A stretch of 64,000 nt of DNA from Callipepla californica brunnescens (taxonomy: Eukaryota > Chordata > Aves > Galliformes > Odontophoridae): assembly GCA_023055505.1 (NCBI GenBank), contig JALIRH010000119.1, positions 124,001 through 188,000 on the forward strand, written 5' to 3'. Below the pieces are notes generated by a model. The model searched no databases, was not told the origin of the DNA, and was given only the letters and a program-made list of their open reading frames with translations. Positions within the stretch are counted from its first letter, which is position 1. Every line of letters starts with the position of its first letter. Shown piece by piece: positions 21,061-30,422 of this stretch. The position numbers were made by a program, and so were the translations under genes.

Positions 21061-22487
21061 CATTCCTGCTAATCCTCCCAGTGGCAACGACCAGGCATCC
21101 ACCGCTATTGGCATCTAGTTCGAATGTTTGGGTAACATGGGCAAACCTTACACATAATCCAGACTTTTGTCTTAGCTTACAGTCGGCAGGAGAGCCTTTT
21201 CGTACCTGTTTAATTGGGTGGCCTGGGTACGAGTCTCGAGAATTTAAGGCATATGTCAAAAATGTTTCTGCCTGTAATTATTCAGAGCCTGCGACCCAAA
21301 GTGCATGTTTAATTCATGGCCTCAATAATTCTTTGCCATGGGACCCTCAAGAATTGGATCTACTGGGATCCCGTATGGTTGATAATGTGAATGGATCTAA
21401 AACCACTTGTTTGTTGTTTGGACCAGGCAGTACCTTTGAGAAATTTGCGCATAATAATCCAAAACTGCTAACAATTCATAGTCCTTATTTAGGTCGATCT
21501 TGGACAAGTGTTTTTCCAAAAAATCGTGTTGCTTTTGATTGGTCTACTTATTGTGGAGGTAGTTTCTCGAAAGGAAATGCTTATGGCTTACGTTATACAA
21601 CTGAAGGGGGAATTAGAAGACAGGAGATTCTACTAAATAATTGGTCAGCAGAAACTTTACCACCAGGTATTTTCCTTATATGTGGCGATAGGGCCTGGGC
21701 AGGCCTTCCAAAGAACATAGTAGGGGGACCATGTTATCTAGGCAAATTAACCTTGTTTGCTCCTCACCACCAGGAATGGCTGAACATATCTAAGGCACTA
21801 ATTAATAGCACCACTCATCGACATCGGAGGACTGCTTCGGCGTTAACGACTGAATGTTCTGATGAGATAAAGTTGTGGATGACGACAGCAAATATCTTTG
21901 CTTCTTTTCTGGTTCCGGGTGTAGCAGCAGCTCAAGCTTTAACACAAATCGAGCGACTGGCTTGTTGGACTGTTAAACAGAGTAATATCACATCAATAAT
22001 TCTTGAAGAAATGTTAGAAGATATGAATAGTTTAAGACACGCTGTTCTGCAAAATCGTGCTGCCATTGATTTCTTATTAATAGCACAGGGGCATGGGTGT
22101 AAAGATTTTGAGGGTATGTGTTGTTTTAACCTGTCAGATAATAGTCAGTCTATTCAAAATCAGATCCACTGGTTGCTCAATCACACAAGTCAAGTAACCA
22201 AAGATCATAATCCAATTGACGAATGGTTTCAATCAATTTTTCCAGGCCATTCATCCTGGCTCTATGATTTGTTGAAGGAAGGAATAAAATGGGTGTTAAT
22301 TATTATTTTGATTATAATTATAGCTCGCTTAGTAGTAAGCTGTACTATGCGACTTACTACGCCTAAAGTAAACCTGGCCACCTCAGCCGATATATTCCAA
22401 AATTGGCTGATAGAACAAGGAGGACATGACTATATTACTTTAAAGGAAAAACAGGGGAAATGTCAGGGATGTAATAACTCTGGGTAA
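21015..22487 (+). CDS. env: ERV2 Env glycoprotein (alpharetrovirus-like, full length)
   Basis: The ATG at 21015 is the first in this frame and lies eight bases after a good splice acceptor (CTTACTCCCACAG, AG at 21006-21007), which suits a spliced env mRNA. A hydrophobic leader (MTFLLILPVA) is followed by a surface subunit with many N-glycosylation sequons. The furin-type site RHRR is near 21829-21840. The transmembrane subunit has a disulfide-flanked internal fusion region (CSDEIKLW...ALTQIERLAC), the [11 protein letters not shown] stretch, CX6CC (CKDFEGMCC), a membrane span (WVLIIILIIIIA) and a short tail. The last codons run into the 3' LTR. The frame is uninterrupted. The [11 protein letters not shown] and GMCCFNLSD motifs match the alpharetroviral env type; ERV3 has the same ones. 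Confidence 0.93.
   Translation: MGSLRSGHELLWNIMTFLLILPVATTRHPPLLASSSNVWVTWANLTHNPDFCLSLQSAGEPFRTCLIGWPGYESREFKAYVKNVSACNYSEPATQSACLIHGLNNSLPWDPQELDLLGSRMVDNVNGSKTTCLLFGPGSTFEKFAHNNPKLLTIHSPYLGRSWTSVFPKNRVAFDWSTYCGGSFSKGNAYGLRYTTEGGIRRQEILLNNWSAETLPPGIFLICGDRAWAGLPKNIVGGPCYLGKLTLFAPHHQEWLNISKALINSTTHRHRRTASALTTECSDEIKLWMTTANIFASFLVPGVAAAQALTQIERLACWTVKQSNITSIILEEMLEDMNSLRHAVLQNRAAIDFLLIAQGHGCKDFEGMCCFNLSDNSQSIQNQIHWLLNHTSQVTKDHNPIDEWFQSIFPGHSSWLYDLLKEGIKWVLIIILIIIIARLVVSCTMRLTTPKVNLATSADIFQNWLIEQGGHDYITLKEKQGKCQGCNNSG
22442..22460 (+). promoter_or_regulatory. ERV2 polypurine tract
   Basis: AAAGGAAAAACAGGGGAAA lies directly before the 3' LTR and inside the env frame. Confidence 0.85.
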
Positions 22488-22890
22488 GAACAATGGTCTT
22501 AAGATGTGGAGCAATGTTGCGTGCAAAGCTTTACGGGAAACCATACTTAGTAACCGAAGCCAGAACGACCAGATCTGATTTCAATAGAACTAAACGTTAT
22601 CTGAAGAACTAGATGTTACTAATGGAACAACAAGAACCATGAAGAATGGTATACCTACAACAATATGTAATCTATCAAATTGTCAACTATAAAGCACTTA
22701 TGTAAGCTTGCTATAACCAATCAAGTTAGCCGAGGACGTGAATCATGCTTATGATCAAAGCATAGAATATCTATATAAGCAGATGCGTAACCAATAATAA
22801 ACGAAGCTTCACTCATATTGAGCGTGTGCACACTTCCCCACGTCACTCTGGGTTAACCATGGACAAATGCTGCAAACCTAGTTTGCAACA
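22461..22890 (+). repeat. ERV2 3' LTR
   Basis: 430 bp, about 12 substitutions from the 5' LTR (2.8%). It abuts satellite C. Confidence 0.95.
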
Positions 22891-25091
22891 GGCCCCATCA
22901 ATTCCTATGGCCCAATTGATTCCTAAGGACACACTGATCTCTATGGCCCCGTCGATCCCTATGGCCCCATTGATCCCTATGGCCCCATCAATCCCTATGG
23001 CCCCACTGATTCCTATGGCCCCATTGATTCCTAAGGCCCCACTGATTCCTATGGCCCCACTGATCCCTATGGCCCCAATGATTCCGATGGCTCCATTGAT
23101 TCCTATGGCCCCACTGAGTTCTATGGCCCCATTGATTCCTATGGCCCCATTGATTTTTAAGGCCCCTTTGAGTTCTATGGCCACATTGATTCCTATGGCC
23201 CCCTTGAGTTCTTTGACCCAATTGATCCCTATGGCCCCATTGATCCCTAAGGCCCCTTTGAGTTCTATGGATCCATTGAGTACTATGCCTCCATTGATTC
23301 CTATGGCCCCATTGATTCCTATGGCCCCATTGATTCCTATGGCCCCATTGATCCCTACGGCCCCATTGAGTTCTATGGCCCCATTGAGTACTATGGCCCC
23401 TTTGATTCCTATGGCCCCATTGATTCCTATGGCCCCAATGATTCCTATGGTCCCATTGATCTCTACGGCCCCATTGAGTTCTATGGCCACATTGAGTGCT
23501 ATGGCCCCATTGATCCCTATGGCCCCATTGATCCCTATGGCCACATTGATTCCTATGGGCCGATTGATTCCTATGGTCCCACTGATCCCTACAGCCCCAT
23601 TGTGTTCTATGGCACCATTGAGTTCTATGGCCCCATTAATTCCTATGGCCCCACTGATTTTTATGGCCCCATTGATTCCTATGGCCCCATTGATCACTAC
23701 GGCCCCATTGAGTTCAATGGCCCCATTGAGTTCTATGGCCCCATTGATCCCTACGGCCCCATTAAGTTCTATGGCCCCATTGAGTTCTATGGCCACATTG
23801 ATTCCTATGGCCCCATTGATTCCTATGGCCCCATTGAGTTCTATGGCCCCCTTGATTCCTATGGTCCCATTGATCGCTGTGGCCCCATTGATCCCTATGG
23901 CCCCATTGATTCCTATGGCCCCAATGATTTTTATGGCCCCTTTGAGTTCTACGGCCACATTGTTTCCTATGGCCCCATTGAGTTCTATACCCCAAATGAT
24001 CCCTATGGCTCCATTGAGTTCTATGGCTCTTTTGAGTTCTATTGCTCAATTGATCTCTATGGCCCCATTGATCCCTATGGCCCCATTGATCCCTATGGCC
24101 CCATTGATACCTATGGTCCCATTGATCCCTACGGCCCCAAAGATCCCTACGGCCCCATTGAGTTCTATGGCCTCACTGATTCCTCTGGCCCCATTGATTT
24201 TTATGGCCCCATTGATTCCTATGTCCCCATTGATCCCTACGGCCCCATTGATTCCTATGTCCCCATTGATCCCTACGGCCCCATTGATCCCTACGGCCCC
24301 ATTGAGATTTATGGCCCCATTGATTTTTATGGCCCCATTGATTCCTATGGCCCCATTGATTCCTAAGGCCCCATTGATTCATATGTCCCCATTGATTCCT
24401 ATGCCCCCTTTGATTCGTATGGTCCCATTGATACCTATGGCCCCATTGATCCCTATGGCCCCATTGATTCCTATGGCCCCTTTGGTTTCTATGGTCCCAT
24501 TGATCCCTCTGGCCCCATTGAGTTCTATGTCCCCATTGTGTTCTATGGCCCCATTGATACCCATGGCCCCATTGATTCCTATGGCCCCATTGATTTTTAC
24601 TGCCCCATTGAGTTCTATGGCCACATTGATTCCTATGGCCCCATTGAGTTCTATGGCTACATTGATCCCTATGGTCCCATAGATCCCTATGGCCCCATTG
24701 AGTTCTATGGCCCCATTGATCCCTACATCCCCAATGATCCCTATGGCCCCATTGAGTTCTATGGCCACATTGATCCCTACATCCCCAATGATCCCTATGG
24801 CCCCATTGAGTTCTATGGCCCCATTGATTCCTAAGGCCCCATTGAGTTCTATGGCCCCATTGATTCCTATGGTCCCATTGATACCTATGGCCCCATTGAG
24901 TTCTATGGTTCCATTGGTTCCTATGGCCCCATTGATTCCTAAGGCCCCATTGATCCCTATGGCTCCATTGATTCCTTAGGCCCCATTGATTCCTATGGCC
25001 CCATTGATCCCTATGGCCCCATTGAATTCTATTGCCGCATTGATTCCTATGGCCGCATTGATCCCTATGGCCCCATTGATCCCTATGGCCC
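22891..25091. repeat. Satellite array C, 18-bp unit
   Basis: Same satellite between ERV2 and ERV3. The variant CTACGGCCCC, which adds a CpG, is clustered around 24120-24300, a sign of local amplification. The long plus frame up to 24682, and its leader in the ERV2 LTR, are not genes. Confidence 0.97.
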
Positions 25092-25479
25092 TGTAGTTAA
25101 GTGAAAAACTTAGAAAGAAGCTGTGGCCGTTACCAGACAGAAATAGGACCCACAGGGGCCCCTTAACTCCTGGGAAACCATGGTAACACTATCTTGAAGA
25201 TAAGAGAAAAAGAACAAGTAAGGCCAAATATGGAGAAGACAAGACATGCCACAGATCTATTGGGTAGAGATAACCATAGCATAGGTGATTGGTAGTACTG
25301 TGATGAAGAAGGTTGTAAGAAGAGTGTGTTGCTAACAATAAACGCCATTTGCTGCTCACCGCATCGGTGTATGGATGCAGTCATTTGGCCCGGTCAGGCG
25401 GGTCTTGTGCACAGACTCTAGAGGGACCGTAAATCGTAGGATACACGTTGGGAAAGACAACAAAAGGATAAAGGCAACA
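25092..25479 (+). repeat. ERV3 5' LTR
   Basis: 388 bp, TGTAGTTAAG...GCAACA. It contains a perfect CArG box CCAAATATGG at 25224-25233 and a poly(A) signal AATAAA near 25337. The R-like segment starting GCCATTTGCTGCTCACCGCA has the style of the alpharetroviral R region. Confidence 0.94.
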
Positions 25480-25481
25480 AA

Positions 25482-25497
25482 TGGTGACCCCGACGTG
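25482..25497 (+). promoter_or_regulatory. ERV3 primer binding site, tRNA-Trp
   Basis: TGGTGACCCCGACGTG two bases after the LTR. These 16 bases match the complement of the tRNA-Trp 3' end, the primer used by avian sarcoma-leukosis viruses; the next bases (CC) diverge. Confidence 0.88.
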
Positions 25498-25715
25498 CCT
25501 GCAAGCCCGTGGAACTGGGACCACAGAAGGCCGGTAGGGCGACCTCCGCATCAATGCACCGACGGTAACGGTCGGGCAGCGGTGCCCGTGGCGTCCTGAG
25601 CGCTGAATCGGTCAGCGGCCACGGAAGTCGGGAGCGGTGTGGATACTGCAGTAGGCAGCTAGGCGTTCCTGAATCGGGATATCGGTGCCGTGCCGGTATG
25701 GAGCAATTGATTAAG

Positions 25716-25717
25716 GT
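25716..25717 (+). promoter_or_regulatory. ERV3 predicted splice donor after gag codon 6
   Basis: AAG|GTACTC directly after the sixth gag codon, phase 0. Alpharetroviruses join the first six gag codons to env by splicing. The acceptor at 30421-30422 is phase-compatible. Confidence 0.6.
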
Positions 25718-27304
25718 ACTCCTTTATTTGTCTAAGGACTATTGTGGCAAGAACGCTCCTTCTAAGAAGGAGCTTGCTAAATTGCTTTCTACTTTGATGG
25801 GGGAGTGCTTTGTTTTTGCCCCCAGGGATGTATTACATCATGGAAAGTGGGACGACAATACGTCTGCCCTAGTCCAACATTCCCTGCGGGATACAAAGAC
25901 AAAGAAACTGCGGAGCTAAAAACCTGGGGGTTGATACTGGGCGCGCTCAAAGCCGCTCGGGAGGAAGGAAAACTTTTGCGTACTGTACGCGATCTTGATG
26001 CCCTAGAAATGTTCACGGGCGGAAAAAGGGGGTGGGGGGGCTCTTCCCCTTCTCCTCTTTCAGCTGACTACGAGGGGACCGCCTCCTCAGCCGTATGAGT
26101 CTTCACCACCGCCTCGGCTCTCCCCGACGGCCCCACCTCCGTATCCGCCATTATATCCTTCTTTGTCGTCCTCTGCAGAGGGGCGGGCAGATGATGGTCT
26201 CACTTCTCCCGGTGGGCGGGAGGCGATTGATGATCCAGGGGTGGGAATTGGATGTGGGCGGGGAATGAGAGATCTGGAGGTGGAGCTCAGAAGTAAGGGC
26301 TGCAATGCTGATTGGCAGGGCGGTGCCTTTCAACGGAGAGACAGAGCACGCCTGCAGCCATCAGCCACGGATTGGGCTAAGATTAGGGAAGTTTTAGAAG
26401 GAACATCGTTATCAGTGGCGGCAATCCTCCCTGTGGTGGTTGGGGAGGAGGGGGGCCCTTTGTGGGTCCCATTAGACCCGAAAAGGGTCGCGCGCCTGGT
26501 AGAGGCGATTGAGAAGCGGGGCCTAGGATCCCCGATGACAATGAATGCACTGGAGCTCTTAGCGGGCTCGGGACCATTACTACCATACGATGTTGAAACA
26601 CTCATGCGCATCGTTTTAAAGCCAGTTCAATTTACAGTTTGGAAAGAGGAGTGGGTGAGTCAGCTTAAGCGTGCATTAACTACCGCTCAGGGAGACCCTG
26701 GTCATCCGATCCATGGGTCTGATATTACCCGCCTTACAGGAACTGCAGCGGGACTTTTAACACCACAGGATCAGGTAGCGCATCTGCGCCCTGGAGAGAT
26801 GATCGCGGCATCAGATGCTGCTCTGACAGCCTTTAGGAGGTTCATACGGAGCACAGAACCATACACACCATGGACAAATATTACCCAGGGACCAGCAGAA
26901 TCCTTTCAGGATTTTGCTAACAGGCTCATTAAAGCAGTAGAAGCATCAGACTTACCGAGGGCTGTCCACAACCCAGTTATACTGGACTGCTTGCACCAGA
27001 GATCATCAGAAGGAATTAGGGTTCTTTTGCGTTCAGCCCCCATGAAATTGCATACTCCAGGAGAAGTGATCAAATATGTGATGGATAAAGAAAAGACAAG
27101 CTCGATGGAGCAGGTTCAACTCGCCGTGGCAGCCATGACCATGAATGAGATAGGGAAGCAGGGAGCTGTTAGAGTCCCGTGCTTCCGATGCGGCCGGCTC
27201 GGCCACTTAAAAGCACATTGCACAGCGAATAGCGTCATATGTCAGCTATGTGGCAGACGCGGGCATGTAGCACCGCAGTGCAGAAAATATAATATCAATA
27301 TGCA

Positions 27305-27311
27305 GGGAAAC
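27305..27311 (+). promoter_or_regulatory. ERV3 gag-pro -1 frameshift site G GGA AAC
   Basis: GGGAAAC in the gag register (GGA 27306, AAC 27309). After a 6-base spacer, GGGAGGGG (27318-27325) is a perfect 8-bp complement of CCCCTCCC (27341-27348), with a 15-base loop. This is a complete slip site plus stem. Pro is in the -1 frame. Confidence 0.9.
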
Positions 27312-27358
27312 GGGGAAGGGAGGGGACCAATGGCCCAGGCCCCCTCCCCAGGACGGCA

Positions 27359-27817
27359 ATGGGGGCCATCGAACGAGACCCCGCGACCAATGGAAAGGAG
27401 CACAATTCACCCACCAAAACATATGATCCGCCCGCCGTGGAATTAATGCTTGATTGTCAGGATCGGCCATTAGTTAGGGCTTTCGTCTCGTTTGCGGGTT
27501 CACTACCTGTGTCATTTCAGGGACCCAGAACTGTGGAGATCACAACCTTGCTTGATTCAGGAGCGGATGTGACCGTCATTTTGCTTACTGACTGGCCCAC
27601 AGAATGGCCATTAGGGAACAATCAGGTTGTTGCTGGAGTTGGGGGCTCCACCAATATGAGAAAGGCCGGGGGTGAGGTTGAGATTGTGTTGATCAATAGG
27701 GATGGAACCTCGGAAAAACCACTCTTGCTCACACCTCTGGTCGCTCCGATCAAAGGTTCACTTCTAGGAAGGGATTTTTTGAGGTCTATTGGTGCCCACA
27801 TTACAAATTTATGCTAA
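27359..27817 (+). CDS. pro: ERV3 Pro: aspartic protease
   Basis: Retroviral aspartic protease made as a Gag-Pro fusion; the frame continues upstream to the slip site at 27305. The active site is [10 protein letters not shown] (Ser in place of the usual Thr), and the second conserved block is [11 protein letters not shown] near the end. No dUTPase precedes it, in contrast to ERV2. It ends at TAA 27815-27817, a few bases after the A AAT TTA shift site. The coding frame itself is intact, though Gag upstream is not. Confidence 0.9.
   Translation: MGAIERDPATNGKEHNSPTKTYDPPAVELMLDCQDRPLVRAFVSFAGSLPVSFQGPRTVEITTLLDSGADVTVILLTDWPTEWPLGNNQVVAGVGGSTNMRKAGGEVEIVLINRDGTSEKPLLLTPLVAPIKGSLLGRDFLRSIGAHITNLC
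27805..27811 (+). promoter_or_regulatory. ERV3 pro-pol -1 frameshift site A AAT TTA
   Basis: AAATTTA is in register with pro codons (AAT 27806, TTA 27809) and six bases before the pro stop ends. This is the alpharetroviral shift heptamer, and the downstream GGGCCACTGT resembles the start of the stem that follows it there. Pol is in the -1 frame. Confidence 0.92.
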
Positions 27818-30382
27818 GGGCCACTGTCTGCCAATTGTTTCTCTGTTATGCCATCCCTTTGCACTGGAAACAGGATGCTCATCCTGTTTGGGTGGATCAG
27901 TGGCCCCTTCCTAGTGTGAAACTTTCAGCGCTTACCTCTCTTGTTGCTAAAGAATTGGAGTTAGGGCACATCAAACCATCTCTTAGTCAGTGGAACACCC
28001 CTGTATTTGTTATTAAGAAAAGGTCGGGGGCATTTCGTTTATTGCATGACTTACGTGCTGTTAATACACAGCTTCTTCCATTTGGCCCAGTTCAGCAGGG
28101 CGGTCCTGTCCTATCAGCCATACCAAAGCAATGGCCAATGGTGGTGATTGATCTCAAGGATTGCTTCTTTTCCATTCCATTGGCTGAGCAGGACAGAGAG
28201 GCATTTGCATTTACTGTGCCTTGTGTTAATAACGAAAGGCCCGCGGCACGATATCAGTGGCGTGTCCTTCCGCAGGGTATGGTATGTTCTCCAACTATAT
28301 GCCAGTTGGTAGTAGGAAGGGTCTTAGGAGACGTTCGCTGTGAATTTCCTCATTGTACCATAGTGCACTATATGGACGACCTCCTACTTGCCGCTCCAAG
28401 ATATTTAGATTTGCATGCGCTTGAGCACAAAGTAATCAGGGCTTTGACCACAGTAGGCTTTACTGTGTCAGAACAAAAAATACAGAGAGGTCCTGGAGTA
28501 GAATACCTAGGCTACAAATTTGATCTTGAAACAGTACGCCCAAGTGGTTTGAATATTCAGCCTAGAATTACAAACCTCTGGGATGTGCAGCGTTTGGTTG
28601 GGGCCTTGCAGTGGATCAGGAATGCCCTTGGTATTGCACCCCGTCTAATGAAGCCCTTTTATGATCAGTTAAAAGGGACTGATCCAAGAGAGCACCGCGA
28701 AATGAATGCTGAGATGACTGCTGCTTGGCAGGAGATTCTTCAGTGTTGCATGTACAAACTCTCTTGCACGATGGAAACCTGAAAAGTCACTCGAGCTGGC
28801 GATTTCAAGGTGTCAGGTTGGGGCCTCAGCAATAATAGGCCACACTCTGAACGCAACGCCTAAGCCACTTTGGTGGTTGTTCTCAGTTCAACCTGTACGG
28901 GCTTTTACCCCCTGGCTTGAGGTTCTAGCCGTTTTAATACAGAAATCCCGTCTATTTTCAGTACGGACATTTTCGAGAGAACCTGATACAATCTATTTGC
29001 AGGGAGTTTTTCGTAATGTTCAACCCCTTCCAGAGCCCCTCCTTCTAGCGCTTCAGGGTTATGGGGGGGAAATTGTTTATTCTGATTCATTGACAGTCTT
29101 TGATGTAGCACAGCCTCTCAGTATTTCGTTGTGGCACCGTGTTTCTCTTGCACCGGTGAAAGGTTCGACCTTGTTTACAGATGCCTCTTCCACAACTGAG
29201 CAAGGAGCTGTTGTGCGGCAAAATTCCAGCAATAAGTGGGAGACCATTGTGTTTACCAATCCTTCTGTCAGCGTTCAATTACTTGAAGTACAAGCTGTAG
29301 CTATGGCTATTGGGTTATGGCACAATATTCCTTGTAATATCGTTACTGACTCAGCATTTGTAGCAAGACTAGTTGCCAGGATGGGCTATGAAGGTCTTCC
29401 AAGTTCTGAAGCGGCCACTCTCTTAGAAGAGGCCTTAGCCAGACGTTCAGCACCAATTGCAATTTTGCATGTGCGCAGCCATTCTGAGGTACCAGGCTTT
29501 TTCACCACAGGTAATGCGGCTGCAGATAAGGCGGCAGGCCTGGCAGTTTTCTCCCTTAGAGCTGCTTACGATCTCCATGCATCACTGCACATTGGGGCGA
29601 AGGCATTGGCTCGCACATGTTTGATTCCATTAGCAAAAGCGCAAAGCGTGATACAAGCTTGCCCACATTGTAATTCAGCGCCAGTGATCGGAGCAGGAGT
29701 TAACCCACGAGGTCTTAAGCCATTACAGATCTGGCAAACTGATTTTACAATTGAACATAGAATGGCACCGCGATCGTGGCTTGCAGTAACAGTTGACACG
29801 GCTTCATCCATGGTTTCAGTCACTCAGCATGCAAGATCAAATTCTGCTGCTGCCCAGCATCATTGGGCCACAACGATCGCAGTCCTGGGTCTGCCAGATC
29901 AAATTAAGACAGACAATGGTTCCTGCTTTGTTTCAAAGTCTACCAAAGCATGGTTGGAGGCCTGGGGAATATCTCATAGTACGGGTATTCCCTACAATTC
30001 CCAGGGACAGGCAATTGTTGAGCGTGCGAATCGTCTCATTAAAGACAAAATCCGTACATTGGGGGAAGGAGAAGGTTATAGAGATGGTATTCCGGTGAAG
30101 AGGCAGGCAGAGATCTTGGCAAAAGCCATATATTCGCTTAATCACTTTGAGAGAGGGGACAATAACCGTAGCCCAGTTCATAAGCACTGGCAGCCGAAAA
30201 TGATATCAGAAGGACCTCCAGTGGTGGTAAAAACAGAATCAGGGATGTGGGATAAAGGCTGGAATGTATTGGTCTGGGGAAGAGGATTTGCAGCGGTTAA
30301 ACACCAAGAGACAGAGGAAGTGATATGGATACCCTCAAGGAAAATTAAACCTGACATTGCAAATAAAACTAAGAGCAGATAG
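27811..30382 (+). pseudogene. pol: ERV3 Pol: RT, RNase H, integrase (one frame break)
   Basis: The first frame (27811-28782) holds [38 protein letters not shown] and YMDD at 28369-28380. It then ends in a stop at 28782, while homology passes to another frame near 28755-28770 and continues without stops to 30382. The second part has RNase H (FTDAS, LLEVQAV, VTDSAF, GNAAADKA) and integrase with the H-H/C-C finger (LHASLH, CPHC), D-D-E (QTDFTI, KTDNGSCF, AIVERAN) and a C-terminal domain rich in Trp (MWDKGWNVLVWGRG). One small indel near 28760 therefore separates RT from its connection domain. All catalytic residues I can check are present on either side. Confidence 0.92.
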
Positions 30383-30420
30383 ACAAATGAAATGATAGAT
30401 ACCTTCAGTTTCCCTCCTCT

Positions 30421-30422
30421 AG
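30421..30422 (+). promoter_or_regulatory. ERV3 predicted env splice acceptor
   Basis: Pyrimidine-rich TTTCCCTCCTCTAG ends at 30422. The next base, 30423, is codon position 1 of the env frame, so joining to the donor at 25716 keeps the frame. Confidence 0.65.

Larger units (their letters stand above)
15475..22890 (+). mobile_element. ERV2: beta/alpha-type provirus with dUTPase, tRNA-Lys3 primed, nearly intact
   Basis: 7416-bp provirus with 430-bp LTRs and the target duplication GGCCC (15470-15474 and 22891-22895). It has four long overlapping frames: gag, pro with dUTPase, pol and env, each in the -1 frame of the one before from gag to pol. The dUTPase in the pro frame and the G GGA AAC shift site are betaretroviral. 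The env transmembrane subunit (internal fusion peptide, CX6CC) is of the alpharetroviral/gamma type. The LTRs differ at about 12 of 430 positions (2.8%). I see no internal stop in the four main frames; the visible coding lesion is a lost cysteine in zinc knuckle 1. Confidence 0.95.
25698..27446 (+). pseudogene. gag: ERV3 Gag (two frame breaks)
   Basis: Starts at ATG 25698 (MEQLIKVL), with an alpharetrovirus-style matrix containing SKKEL and, in the next frame, LKTWGLILGALKAAREEGK. The first frame stops at 25919 while homology moves to the -1 frame between about 25880 and 25915. That frame in turn loses register in the G-rich run near 26025-26040. The original frame resumes with a proline-rich segment carrying the PPPY late motif (26133-26144). 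It continues through capsid, with a major homology region (ITQGPAESFQDFANRLIKA), to two intact zinc knuckles (CFRCGRLGHLKAHC and CQLCGRRGHVAPQC). The gag stop is at 27446. The G-rich break could be a sequencing artefact; the upstream one is less likely to be. Confidence 0.88.

Noticed and set aside
22826..22890. Start of a satellite-encoded protein using a leader in the ERV2 3' LTR
   Set aside because: The frame simply runs from LTR into satellite C by chance, as expected when four frames are open.
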